From assembly GCA_937927845.1 (NCBI GenBank), contig CALFXE010000104.1, forward strand, positions 1 to 9,504: a stretch of DNA of 9,504 nucleotides, written 5' to 3'. The translations under genes were made by a program, and so were the position numbers. This stretch comes from an uncultured Paludibacter sp. Its GTDB lineage: Bacteria > Bacteroidota > Bacteroidia > Bacteroidales > Paludibacteraceae. The notes below the pieces were generated by a model. The model saw nothing but the letters and a program-made list of their open reading frames with translations, was not told where the DNA came from and did not search any database. Shown here in pieces: positions 1-6,858 of the stretch (the first letter of the stretch is position 1; each line of letters opens with the position of its first letter).

Positions 1-342
1 CCGCCAATACAATCATCCGGTCTTTTTGGCGCATTGAATGGAGTGGAAATACCGCTTGTCGATTTTAACAGGTTGACGAAAATACCCATCATCATATACT
101 ACGGGGACAACATCGCCGAAGAGCCGACATCCGTATGGAACAAAGACCATTGGCGTTCGGGACTGGAGATGGCAAGGATCTGGGAGGCTACCATCAATAA
201 GCACGGTGGTGATGCCACCGTGGTGCACTTGCCGGAAATTGGGATTAAAGGCAATACACATTTTCCTTTCTCCGATTTAAACAATGTTGAAATTGCCGAC
301 CAGTTATCCGGATGGTTAAAAGAAAAAGGATTGGATAAATAA
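1..342 (+). CDS. Alpha/beta hydrolase, C-terminal part (5' end outside window)
   Basis: The frame is open from the first base, so this is the last ~113 codons of a longer gene; the TTG at 34 is an internal codon, not a start. What is visible fits the C-terminal third of an alpha/beta-fold hydrolase: a strand ending in IPIIIYYGDN, where the Asp sits at the usual acid position, and a later GNTHFPFSD segment, where the His would be the catalytic base, followed by a last helix ending in SGWLKEKG. The nucleophile elbow lies upstream of the window, so substrate class cannot be judged. The next gene, also an alpha/beta hydrolase, starts 14 bases after the stop, so the two are probably co-transcribed. 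Hydrolase fold is likely; exact esterase type is unknown. Confidence 0.75.
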   Translation, partial: PPIQSSGLFGALNGVEIPLVDFNRLTKIPIIIYYGDNIAEEPTSVWNKDHWRSGLEMARIWEATINKHGGDATVVHLPEIGIKGNTHFPFSDLNNVEIADQLSGWLKEKGLDK

Positions 343-356
343 TAAAAAGGATCAGT

Positions 357-1445
357 ATGTATCAAAAATTAAATTTTAAAGGAATGAAGAAAATAACGTC
401 AATAATCGCAATAGCAACGTCAATAGCAGCTACAGATATGGTAGAAGCACAGTCCGTTCAGAATGAGCGTCAACAAAACCCCTATGGCCTCGTGTACGAT
501 GGTGCAATAACCCGAAATGAAAAAGGAAAAGTGAATATTCACCCGGTTACCTATAAACTGAATGGGATAGATATTGCAGCCAATGTCTATACACCAGCCG
601 ACTATGACCCATCGAAGAAATATCCGGCAATAGTAGTTGCGCACCCCAATGGAGGTATAAAGGAGCAAGTTTCGGGATTATATGCACAACGGTTAGCTGA
701 ACACGGCTATATTACCATTGCTGCTGATGCAGCCTATCAGGGAGCGAGTGGCGGTGAACCCCGTCATACCGATAATCCTGCATACCGCACGGAGGATATT
801 CACGGTGTGGCTGATTTTATTACCCGATACGCAGGTGTTGATGCGGATCGTCTGGGTATATTAGGTATATGCGGAGGTGGAGGTTATACGCTGAAAGCCG
901 CTCAATCGGATAAGCGGTTCAAGGCCGTCGCAACTTTAAGTATGTTCAACTCCGGTGAGGTTAGGCGTAACGGCTTTCAGAACTCACAATTGAACACCAT
1001 TCAGGAACGTCTTGAACAAGCTACCAAAGCACGTGCACAGGAAGCTGCCGGAGGTGAGATAATTTATGCCGGTGTGGCAAGCATAACCGATGAGGAAATC
1101 GCTAAAACATCAACAGACCTGTATCGTGAGGGATATGTGTATTATTACAGGACACACGCACATCCAAATTCAACATTCCTTTATACAATGAGCAGTTTGC
1201 TTGACTTAATGACATGGGATGCCGCCACGAACATGGATATGATCAATCAACCCCTTTTGATGATGGCAGGTAGCAAGGCCGATACCAAATACATGACGGA
1301 TGAAGCATTCAGCAAGGCAACTAATGCAAAAAATAAGGAACTGTTCCTGATTGATGGGGCTACCCATATACAAACCTATTGGAAGCCCGAATATGTATCA
1401 CAAGCAGTAAAGAAACTGGTTAGCTTTTATCAAACCAACCTTTAA
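357..1445 (+). CDS. Exported alpha/beta hydrolase, dienelactone-hydrolase type
   Basis: A 362-residue hydrolase with an export signal. From Met10 it reads MKKITSIIAIATSIAA and ends at a likely signal peptidase I site VEA-QS near residue 32. The ATG at 384 (Met10) is therefore a real alternative start; I kept 357 because an AAGGA lies a few bases upstream and both starts keep the signal. The core has the oxyanion-side strand AIVVAHPNGG (91-100), the nucleophile elbow GICGGGG (170-176) with Cys172 as nucleophile as in dienelactone hydrolases, an acid candidate Asp309 in AGSKAD, and His337 in DGATHIQTY. It probably acts on ester, lactone or thioester bonds of small molecules in the periplasm. 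The cupin gene follows after 11 bases. Family assignment is firm; substrate is unknown. Confidence 0.88.
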   Translation: MYQKLNFKGMKKITSIIAIATSIAATDMVEAQSVQNERQQNPYGLVYDGAITRNEKGKVNIHPVTYKLNGIDIAANVYTPADYDPSKKYPAIVVAHPNGGIKEQVSGLYAQRLAEHGYITIAADAAYQGASGGEPRHTDNPAYRTEDIHGVADFITRYAGVDADRLGILGICGGGGYTLKAAQSDKRFKAVATLSMFNSGEVRRNGFQNSQLNTIQERLEQATKARAQEAAGGEIIYAGVASITDEEIAKTSTDLYREGYVYYYRTHAHPNSTFLYTMSSLLDLMTWDAATNMDMINQPLLMMAGSKADTKYMTDEAFSKATNAKNKELFLIDGATHIQTYWKPEYVSQAVKKLVSFYQTNL

Positions 1446-1456
1446 AAAGAAATATT

Positions 1457-1966
1457 ATGAATAAATTAAAAGTGATTTTTTCGGCATGTCTTGTAGTTAT
1501 CATGACAGCATGCAGCAACAAGTCCGGTAATAATGAAAGTACAATGGAAAGTAGTAATGATGTCCAGTTAAATGCGATTTTTCCTAAAGGTGAAGAAATT
1601 AGCAACAACAACTTCGAGGGAATTGCCTACCTGCAATGGCTGATGACTGATACCGAAAATTTCGACTGTACACTTGGAAATGTAACTTTTGAACCCGGAT
1701 GCCGCAACAGTTGGCACTCACACCCCGGAGGTCAAATTCTGATTGTTATAGCCGGAGAGGGATATTATCAGGAGAGAGGCAAACCTATCCAGTTAATCAA
1801 AAAAGGAGATATTATCCCTATCAAACCCGATGTCGTCCATTGGCACGGAGCAACACCCGACAGTGCAATGGAGCATCTCGCAATAGGAACCCGTAGCAAT
1901 ATGGGGTCTGCAGTATGGTACGAACCAGTTAGTGATGAAGATTATTACAGCTACAAGGCTGAATAG
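1457..1966 (+). CDS. Cupin-domain lipoprotein (mandelonitrile-lyase-like cupin)
   Basis: A 169-residue single-domain cupin with a lipoprotein-like signal: a hydrophobic stretch ending VIMTAC, with Cys19 as the likely lipidated residue (Met at -3 is slightly unusual). Cupin motif 1 is at 81-102, with His87, His89 and Gln93 in WHSHPGGQ, where Gln replaces the more common Glu. Motif 2 is at 117-131, GDIIPIKPDVVHWHG, with His128 as the fourth metal ligand. The HxH-PxGQ and HWHGATP pattern is typical of small Mn/Fe cupins often found beside aldo/keto reductases, hydrolases and flavodoxins, some described as hydroxynitrile lyases. The reaction here is unknown. A second, 5'-truncated copy of its last 45 codons lies at 5634-5777. 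Confidence 0.88.
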   Translation: MNKLKVIFSACLVVIMTACSNKSGNNESTMESSNDVQLNAIFPKGEEISNNNFEGIAYLQWLMTDTENFDCTLGNVTFEPGCRNSWHSHPGGQILIVIAGEGYYQERGKPIQLIKKGDIIPIKPDVVHWHGATPDSAMEHLAIGTRSNMGSAVWYEPVSDEDYYSYKAE

Positions 1967-1977
1967 CCTATCCTATT

Positions 1978-2037
1978 ATGGGAAACCAATCGTCAAAGAA
2001 GCCTATGAAACAGGAAGAAATATATAGAATAAAATAG
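1978..2037 (+). other. Very short open frame between cupin and flavodoxin genes
   Basis: An ATG-started frame of 19 codons (MGNQSSKKPMKQEEIYRIK) fills most of the 72-base gap between the cupin stop and the flavodoxin start, ending one base before the flavodoxin ATG. It is hydrophilic, has no clear ribosome binding site and matches no family I know. It may be the start of a deleted gene, a coupling peptide or chance. This is the widest gap inside the operon before the cupin fragment, and it coincides with the left edge of the possible inserted cassette. Confidence 0.15.
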
Positions 2038-2038
2038 A

Positions 2039-2665
2039 ATGAGAGTAAAAATATTATTGATAGCTACAGCTATCCTGCTCTTAAATTGCTTGCAAATGCA
2101 GGCTCAATCGTCAAAAAGTGATAAGAAAATCCTTATCACTTATTTTACTATGCCTGAAACCGACGGTGTAGATACTTCATCGGGAGCAAGCCGTATCGTT
2201 GCAGACGGTAAACTGCAGGGAAATACAGAATATATTGCAGCTATTATCCAACAAGCTACCAAAGGAGAATTGTTTGCAATAAGAACCGTTCAACAATATC
2301 CTGGAACGCATAAAGAACTTGTTGATTATGCCAAAAAAGAAAATGAATCCAAGGTTCGTCCGAAGCTCATTACAAAAATCAAAGATTTAGATAAATATGA
2401 TGTGATTTTTATTGGTTTTCCAAATTGGTGGTATGATATGCCGATGCCTCTTTATTCTTTCTTCGATGAATATGATTTCAGCGGAAAAACAATTGTTCCA
2501 TTTTGTACACATGGAGGTAGCCGATTTTCACAAGCTATTAAGACAATTACTGAATTGGAAAAAGGAGCTAAAATCTTGGATGGTTACAGCGTTTCACGAA
2601 ACAATTTAGCTGTTGCAAAAGATGAAGTAGTTAAGTGGATTCAAAAAATTGGTGTTAAAGAATAA
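2039..2665 (+). CDS. Exported flavodoxin-family protein
   Basis: A 208-residue flavodoxin-like FMN protein. An N-terminal hydrophobic segment (about 4-17) and MQAQSS give a probable signal peptidase I signal; LLNC is a poor lipobox because of Asn at -1. The mature part starts with strand 1 ILITYF (31-36), followed by a long loop rich in Ser/Thr/Asp before GNTEYIA (61-67), the usual phosphate-loop region. Strand 3 and the FMN-contact loop are DVIFIGFPNWWYDMP (121-135), with Trp130-131 as flavin-stacking candidates, and the later PFCTHGGSRF (154-163) fits the second isoalloxazine loop. Its DNA is visibly more AT-rich than the hydrolase and cupin genes. It sits 18 bases before the FeS membrane protein, suggesting it is the mobile electron carrier of that complex; this is inference. 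Confidence 0.85.
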   Translation: MRVKILLIATAILLLNCLQMQAQSSKSDKKILITYFTMPETDGVDTSSGASRIVADGKLQGNTEYIAAIIQQATKGELFAIRTVQQYPGTHKELVDYAKKENESKVRPKLITKIKDLDKYDVIFIGFPNWWYDMPMPLYSFFDEYDFSGKTIVPFCTHGGSRFSQAIKTITELEKGAKILDGYSVSRNNLAVAKDEVVKWIQKIGVKE

Positions 2666-2683
2666 ACCATAATATAAATCTTC

Positions 2684-4207
2684 ATGCTCAAAAAAATCAG
2701 AAGAATAACCGCTTCTATATTGTTTTTGTTACTAACTCTCTTGTTCCTTGATTTCACAGGAACATTTCATGTGTGGTTTGGATGGATGGCTAAAATACAG
2801 CTTGTGCCAGCTATACTGGCAACAAATATAGTTGTGATCCTCAGCCTTATCGTTCCGACTTTGCTTTTCGGTAGGATTTACTGTTCTGTTATCTGCCCTC
2901 TGGGTGTTTTCCAAGATGGTGTATCGAATATATCAGGACGAAGAAAAGGGAAGAAAAACCGTTTCCGCTATTCTGTTGCCAAATCATGGTTGCGATATGG
3001 TGTTTTGGCGTTGTTTATTATTGCAGCGATAGCAGGAATAAGTGTGGTCGTTTCATTACTCGATCCTTATGCGGGATACGGTCGTATAGCATCAAACTTC
3101 TTTGCTCCACTTTATCGTATGGGGAACAATATCCTGGCTTTAATTGCAGAACGCGCAGATAGTTATGCGTTTTATTCAACTGATATATGGATTAAAGGGT
3201 GGATTATATTTGGTGTAGCAGCAATAACAACAATCATAATCGGCGTTCTTGCATGGCGGCATGGGCGCACATATTGTAATACCATCTGTCCTGTGGGAAC
3301 ATTTCTTGGTTTACTGTCAAAGTTCTCCCTCTTCAGGCTAACTTTTGACGAAGAGAAATGTACTAAATGTAAAGCCTGTGAACGAGGTTGCAAGGCTTCC
3401 TGTATAGATGTGAAAACAATGAGTGTTGATCATAGCCGTTGCGTAACCTGTTTCAACTGTATTGAAAAATGCAAATTCGGAGCGATGAAATATGTTCCTG
3501 TGAAAACAAGAGCGAAAAAGAATGCACTGAAACCAATATTCATAGATAATTCTTCAAATATGGAAAATAGTACGGAAGACTTTTCCCGTCGCAATATGCT
3601 TTCCATATTGGGGATATTGGCTGTCCACAGTACGTTGAAAGCGCAACAACTTCATGTCGATGGCGGACTGGCGGAGATAGCGGACAAGAAGGCTCCCGAC
3701 AGGAAAACACCTATTGTACCGCCCGGAGCTTTGAGTGCAAGAAACATGAAGAATCATTGTACTGCCTGTCAACTCTGCGTTTCGGCTTGCCCTAACAATA
3801 TATTAGTTCCTTCAGGTAAACTGGCAGCTTTTATGCAACCCGAAATGACATTTGAAGACGGATACTGTCGTCCGGAATGTGTTGAGTGTTCCCAGGTATG
3901 TCCTACAAATGCCATAAAACCTATCACAGTTGCTGATAAATCTGCCATATCAATTGGTCTGGCTGTTTGGATTAAAGACAATTGCGTGGTGAATACCGAT
4001 GAAGTACAATGCCATAACTGCGAACGTCATTGCCCCACGGGTGCTATCACATTAGTGGCTCGCGACCCTGATTTCAGCGATTCATTGAAAATTCCTGTAA
4101 TTGATAAAGAACTATGTATCGGGTGCGGAGCTTGTGAGAACCTCTGTCCCGCACGTCCGTTCAGTGCTATTTACGTGGAAGGAAACGTAAATCATCATGC
4201 AGTATAA
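2684..4207 (+). CDS. NapH-NapG-like fused membrane polyferredoxin
   Basis: A 507-residue protein built from two modules that are usually separate proteins in periplasmic nitrate reductase systems. The first half (1-280) is NapH-like: four membrane segments near 10-26, 42-62, 102-125 and 172-191, two CxxxCP motifs (Cys67/71 and Cys198/202), and two cytoplasm-side ferredoxin motifs (Cys226/229/232/236 and Cys253/256/259/263). The second half starts with an internal twin-arginine-like motif SRRNML (301-306) and a short hydrophobic stretch, then carries four more cluster motifs: Cys359/362/365/369, Cys395/399/402/406, Cys443/446/450 (with Cys434 as possible partner) and Cys478/481/484/488, as in NapG. 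Probable role: oxidise quinol and pass electrons across the membrane to exported partners. No napA or napB is seen, so the acceptor is likely the neighbouring aldo/keto reductase or flavodoxin. The next gene starts 8 bases downstream. Confidence 0.9.
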   Translation: MLKKIRRITASILFLLLTLLFLDFTGTFHVWFGWMAKIQLVPAILATNIVVILSLIVPTLLFGRIYCSVICPLGVFQDGVSNISGRRKGKKNRFRYSVAKSWLRYGVLALFIIAAIAGISVVVSLLDPYAGYGRIASNFFAPLYRMGNNILALIAERADSYAFYSTDIWIKGWIIFGVAAITTIIIGVLAWRHGRTYCNTICPVGTFLGLLSKFSLFRLTFDEEKCTKCKACERGCKASCIDVKTMSVDHSRCVTCFNCIEKCKFGAMKYVPVKTRAKKNALKPIFIDNSSNMENSTEDFSRRNMLSILGILAVHSTLKAQQLHVDGGLAEIADKKAPDRKTPIVPPGALSARNMKNHCTACQLCVSACPNNILVPSGKLAAFMQPEMTFEDGYCRPECVECSQVCPTNAIKPITVADKSAISIGLAVWIKDNCVVNTDEVQCHNCERHCPTGAITLVARDPDFSDSLKIPVIDKELCIGCGACENLCPARPFSAIYVEGNVNHHAV

Positions 4208-4215
4208 AATCTGAT

Positions 4216-5616
4216 ATGGAGAATAAAGATAAAAACAGAAAAGAATTAAGCCGCCGGAATTTTTTCAAAACATTAGGCGCAGGTTCAGTTGTAACAGCTA
4301 CTGCCTTTGTCGGATGCAAACCCAACAATACAGTATCAGCCGAAGGGGGTTCAATAGGCGAAGTTCCGACAGATAAAATGGCTTATCGTGTAAATCCTCA
4401 TACCGGTGACAGGGTTTCCCTTTTGGGATATGGCTGTATGCGTTGGCCTTTGCGTCAAAAAACGGATGGTAGCGGGGAGGAGGAGGTCGATCAGGACACA
4501 GTAAATGACCTTGTGGACTATGCCATTGCTCATGGGGTTAATTATTTTGATACTGCACCGGTATATGTAAGAGGATGGTCTGAAACTGCAACGGGTATTG
4601 CCCTGAAACGTCATCCACGGGATAAATTTTTCATAGCAACCAAAATGTCCAATCACAGAGCAGACGCTTCCCGCTCGTTGGAAGCGGGAATAGCGATGTA
4701 TCGTAAATCCATGCGTGATTTGCAGGTAGATTATCTCGATTATTACCTCCTTCATGGTGTTGGATTGGGAGGAATGGACGATTTGAAAAAACGTTTTTTT
4801 GATAATGGATTACTTGATTTCCTGTTAGAAGAACGCAAAGCAGGGCGTATCCGTAATTTGGGGTGGTCTTATCATGGTGAAGTTGAAGTTTTCGACTACT
4901 TGCTGGCTATGGGTATTCAGTGGGATTTCGTTCAAATACAATTAAACTATATAGATTGGCAGCATGCCTCCGGTTGGAATACCAATGCGGAATATTTGTT
5001 AGGGGAGTTAGAAAAGAAGAATGTTCCGGCTGTTATCATGGAGCCTCTTTTGGGTGGGCGATTATCCCGTTTAAGTACTCCCGCAGCAAATCTACTGAAA
5101 GAACTACGTCCGCAGGATAGCGCCGCATCTTGGGCTTTCCGGTATGCGGGCACACCGGAAAGCGTGCTTACGGTATTAAGCGGAATGGTATATATGGAAC
5201 ATTTACAGGAGAATATACGTACTTATTCCCCTCTCGAACCGATAAGCGAAACGGAATATACCGCATTGGAAAAAGTAACGAATATCATGATGAACGATGA
5301 TTATATCGAATGTACCGAATGTCAATATTGCATGCCTTGTCCGTATGGAGTTAATATTCCGGGGGTTTTCGGACATTACAATCGTATAATAAGTGCTGGG
5401 CAGAGGCTTCTTAGCGCAAAGGATAAGAATTATAGAGAAGCCCGCCGGGCATTCCTTATCGGGTATGACCGCAGCATTCCCAAGTTGCGCCAATCAAACC
5501 ATTGTATAGGCTGTGATATATGCAAACCGCATTGTCCGCAGGCAATTGATATTCCAAATGAAATGCGCCGCATTGATTTATATACAGAACAATTAAAACA
5601 AAAAATAAATTTTTAA
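4216..5616 (+). CDS. Tat-exported aldo/keto reductase with C-terminal 2x[4Fe-4S] domain
   Basis: A 466-residue protein in three parts. Residues 12-34 form a twin-arginine signal SRRNFFK with a lipobox ending FVGC (Cys34), so the folded protein is probably exported by Tat and lipid-anchored. Residues 65-340 are an aldo/keto reductase barrel with the full catalytic tetrad in place: Asp112 and Tyr117 in FDTAPVY, Lys143 in IATKM and His180 in YYLLH. Residues 360-450 hold two cluster motifs, Cys366/369/372/375 followed by Pro, and Cys430/433/436/440 followed by Pro. Cytoplasmic relatives with the same barrel-plus-ferredoxin layout are common in anaerobes; the export signal is the notable part. NAD(P)H is not expected outside the cytoplasm, so electrons may come from the fused FeS protein encoded 8 bases upstream. 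Substrate is unknown. Confidence 0.9.
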   Translation: MENKDKNRKELSRRNFFKTLGAGSVVTATAFVGCKPNNTVSAEGGSIGEVPTDKMAYRVNPHTGDRVSLLGYGCMRWPLRQKTDGSGEEEVDQDTVNDLVDYAIAHGVNYFDTAPVYVRGWSETATGIALKRHPRDKFFIATKMSNHRADASRSLEAGIAMYRKSMRDLQVDYLDYYLLHGVGLGGMDDLKKRFFDNGLLDFLLEERKAGRIRNLGWSYHGEVEVFDYLLAMGIQWDFVQIQLNYIDWQHASGWNTNAEYLLGELEKKNVPAVIMEPLLGGRLSRLSTPAANLLKELRPQDSAASWAFRYAGTPESVLTVLSGMVYMEHLQENIRTYSPLEPISETEYTALEKVTNIMMNDDYIECTECQYCMPCPYGVNIPGVFGHYNRIISAGQRLLSAKDKNYREARRAFLIGYDRSIPKLRQSNHCIGCDICKPHCPQAIDIPNEMRRIDLYTEQLKQKINF

Positions 5617-5633
5617 TCACAGAATTATAAAAA

Positions 5634-5777
5634 ATCAAATCCGATGTCGTCCATTGGCACGGAGCAACACCCGACAGCCCAATGGAGCACCTCGCCATAG
5701 GAACCCGTAGCAATATGGGGCCTGCGGTATGGTACGAACCGGTTAGTGATAAAGATTATTACAGCTACAACAAATAA
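5634..5777 (+). pseudogene. 3' fragment of a second cupin gene
   Basis: From ATC at 5634 to the TAA at 5775-5777 the sequence matches the last 45 shared codons of the cupin at 1820-1954 with 9 mismatches in 135 bases, then ends in a different three-codon tail (AAC AAA TAA instead of AAG GCT GAA TAG). Five of the mismatches are synonymous and four change residues (P to S, A to P, S to P, E to K). There is an in-frame TAA at 5628 just upstream and no start, so the first ~121 codons, including the HxH motif, are missing. It encodes only the HWHGATP end of the fold and cannot be a working cupin. It lies 17 bases after the reductase stop and 10 bases before the SnoaL-like gene. Confidence 0.92.
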
Positions 5778-5787
5778 AACTATTGGT

Positions 5788-6240
5788 ATGAAAACTATTA
5801 TTATCGTACTTGGCTTTTTCATGGCAAGCATTCAGGCAATAAATGCACAGCAGCAGACAACGTTTGATGAACAAACGAAACAGGAACTCATCAACCTTTC
5901 CAAACAAAAATGGCAATGGATGGCCGAAAAGGATGTAAACTCGCTCAATGAACTCTTTCACGAAAATGCCATGTTCGTTCATATGGGCGCTACGATGAAC
6001 AAAGAACAGGAACTCAATACTATCAGAAGCGGTGGCATTCAGTACAAGCATGCGGATATACAGGAAACATCCGTTCAATTTGTTGGAACGACAGCCATCA
6101 TTCTTGATAAGATCAGGCTAACAGCTATTGTCGGAGGGAATGAGGTTGTTAATCCTTTCATGGTTACAGAGGTGTATGTAATGATAGACGGCAAGTGGAA
6201 ATTGGGATCACTTTCATTTACCCGGTTACTTGAACGTTAG
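5788..6240 (+). CDS. Exported SnoaL/DUF4440-like small protein (NTF2 fold)
   Basis: A 150-residue protein. The ATG at 5788 is preferred over the in-frame GTG at 5746, because the latter lies inside the cupin fragment and 5788 begins a clean signal peptide (MKTIIIVLGFF..., cleavage near INA-QQ at residue 20). The mature part has the pattern of DUF4440/SnoaL-like NTF2 folds: a helix with KQKWQWMAEKDVNSLNELF, then ENAMFVHMGA, a helix beginning NKEQELNTIRSG, and strands ending in YVMIDGKWKLGSLSFTRL. Such proteins act as small enzymes, binding proteins or accessory subunits; no specific catalytic residue can be named. It is the last gene before the terminator-like hairpin and may be the original partner of the lost second cupin. 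Confidence 0.85.
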   Translation: MKTIIIVLGFFMASIQAINAQQQTTFDEQTKQELINLSKQKWQWMAEKDVNSLNELFHENAMFVHMGATMNKEQELNTIRSGGIQYKHADIQETSVQFVGTTAIILDKIRLTAIVGGNEVVNPFMVTEVYVMIDGKWKLGSLSFTRLLER

Positions 6241-6260
6241 AAGGTTTTTTGTTAGTCAAA

Positions 6261-6298
6261 AATAGAGCCATAGAATAGAAAAAAACTATGGCTCTATT
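6261..6298 (+). terminator. Hairpin ending the redox operon
   Basis: Perfect 13-base arms AATAGAGCCATAG (6261-6273) and CTATGGCTCTATT (6286-6298) flank a 12-base A-rich loop, 20 bases after the SnoaL-like stop. No long U run follows on the plus strand, only an AT-rich stretch; on the minus strand the arm is followed by a short T run. Position and symmetry make it the likely operon terminator, but it could be an RNA-stabilising hairpin. Confidence 0.7.
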
Positions 6299-6353
6299 AA
6301 TATATAAGTTGATCTACTATATTCCGTCAAAATATGATAGTTATCGCAAGTAG

Positions 6354-6569
6354 GCAATAGCCGGGATATACTTATATAGAGGTGCTTATCCCTATGGATG
6401 TAATTTAGGGAAACTAAATCGATGGGGAAGACAATGTTTGGCGAAATACAAGAATGGATCAATGTTTTATTCTATGAACTTTAGGAGGAAACACCAATAT
6501 ACCGACAGTGCTACGGAAGTAAATCCTTCAATACTGTATAAAGCTAAAAGAAGACATGGAATTAAATAG
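6354..6569 (+). other. Start-less open frame of 71 codons overlapping the DUF6984-like gene
   Basis: The 257-base stretch 6299-6555 has no convincing gene. One frame is open from 6354 (after a TAG at 6351) to a TAG at 6567-6569, overlapping the next gene's ATG by 14 bases. It reads as a basic, aromatic-rich peptide with segments such as YRGAYPYGCNLGKLNRWGR and QYTDSATEVNPSILYKAKRR. No ATG occurs before its middle and I recognise no family. An AGGAGG at 6483-6488 has no start codon at useful distance. It may be the tail of a decayed gene, for example a toxin paired with the following gene, or chance. Confidence 0.25.
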
Positions 6570-6858
6570 AAAACCTACCATTCAGGAGGAAAGATTAATT
6601 GAAATTCTTTTACAAAAGTCTTTCTTGGAAATACCTAAAGATTGGAAAGAAGGATTAAGGGTACGTCCTATGGATGACGGAACAATGGGAAGTTTATATT
6701 TATATCCCCAAGGCAAGATTATTACAGACAGGAAATTTGGAAAACAGATCAGTGATTTTCAATTTACCGATGTAGATGGCGTAGAAGTAATTGCATCTTT
6801 AAATGTCGATAGTGATGGAAATTTACTCGAACTTGATATTTGGAAAACAGATCAGTGA
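6556..6858 (+). CDS. DUF6984-like small protein, C-terminus altered by tandem duplication
   Basis: A 100-residue acidic, cytoplasmic protein without signal or membrane segment. Segments such as MDDGTMGSLYLYP, RKFGKQISDFQFTDVDG and SLNVDSDGNLLELDIWKTD recall the DUF6984 family, whose members are small proteins of unknown role; I assign this from memory only. The frame ends KTDQ-stop because a 103-base tandem duplication (6735-6955) shifts the frame. With one copy removed it would continue KTDFGKLIKLPDF and stop at 6988, a 109-residue protein whose end looks more like the family. Only the last ten residues are lost, so the present product could still fold. A start-less open frame overlaps its start. 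It might be an immunity-type protein, which is speculation. Confidence 0.6.
   Translation: MELNRKPTIQEERLIEILLQKSFLEIPKDWKEGLRVRPMDDGTMGSLYLYPQGKIITDRKFGKQISDFQFTDVDGVEVIASLNVDSDGNLLELDIWKTDQ

Noticed and set aside
2684..4207. Periplasmic nitrate reductase function for the NapH/NapG-like fusion
   Set aside because: No catalytic NapA, NapB or NapD gene is present nearby; the similarity concerns the electron-transfer modules only.
4351..4755. Minus-strand ORF of 134 codons inside the aldo/keto reductase gene
   Set aside because: It lies wholly within a well-supported gene on the other strand and shows no family pattern.
5746..5787. GTG start giving the SnoaL-like protein 14 extra residues
   Set aside because: The extension lies inside the cupin fragment in another frame, and the ATG at 5788 gives a standard signal peptide.
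6483..6488. AGGAGG, a perfect Shine-Dalgarno sequence
   Set aside because: No start codon followed by an open frame lies at suitable distance, and Bacteroidetes genes rarely rely on this motif.
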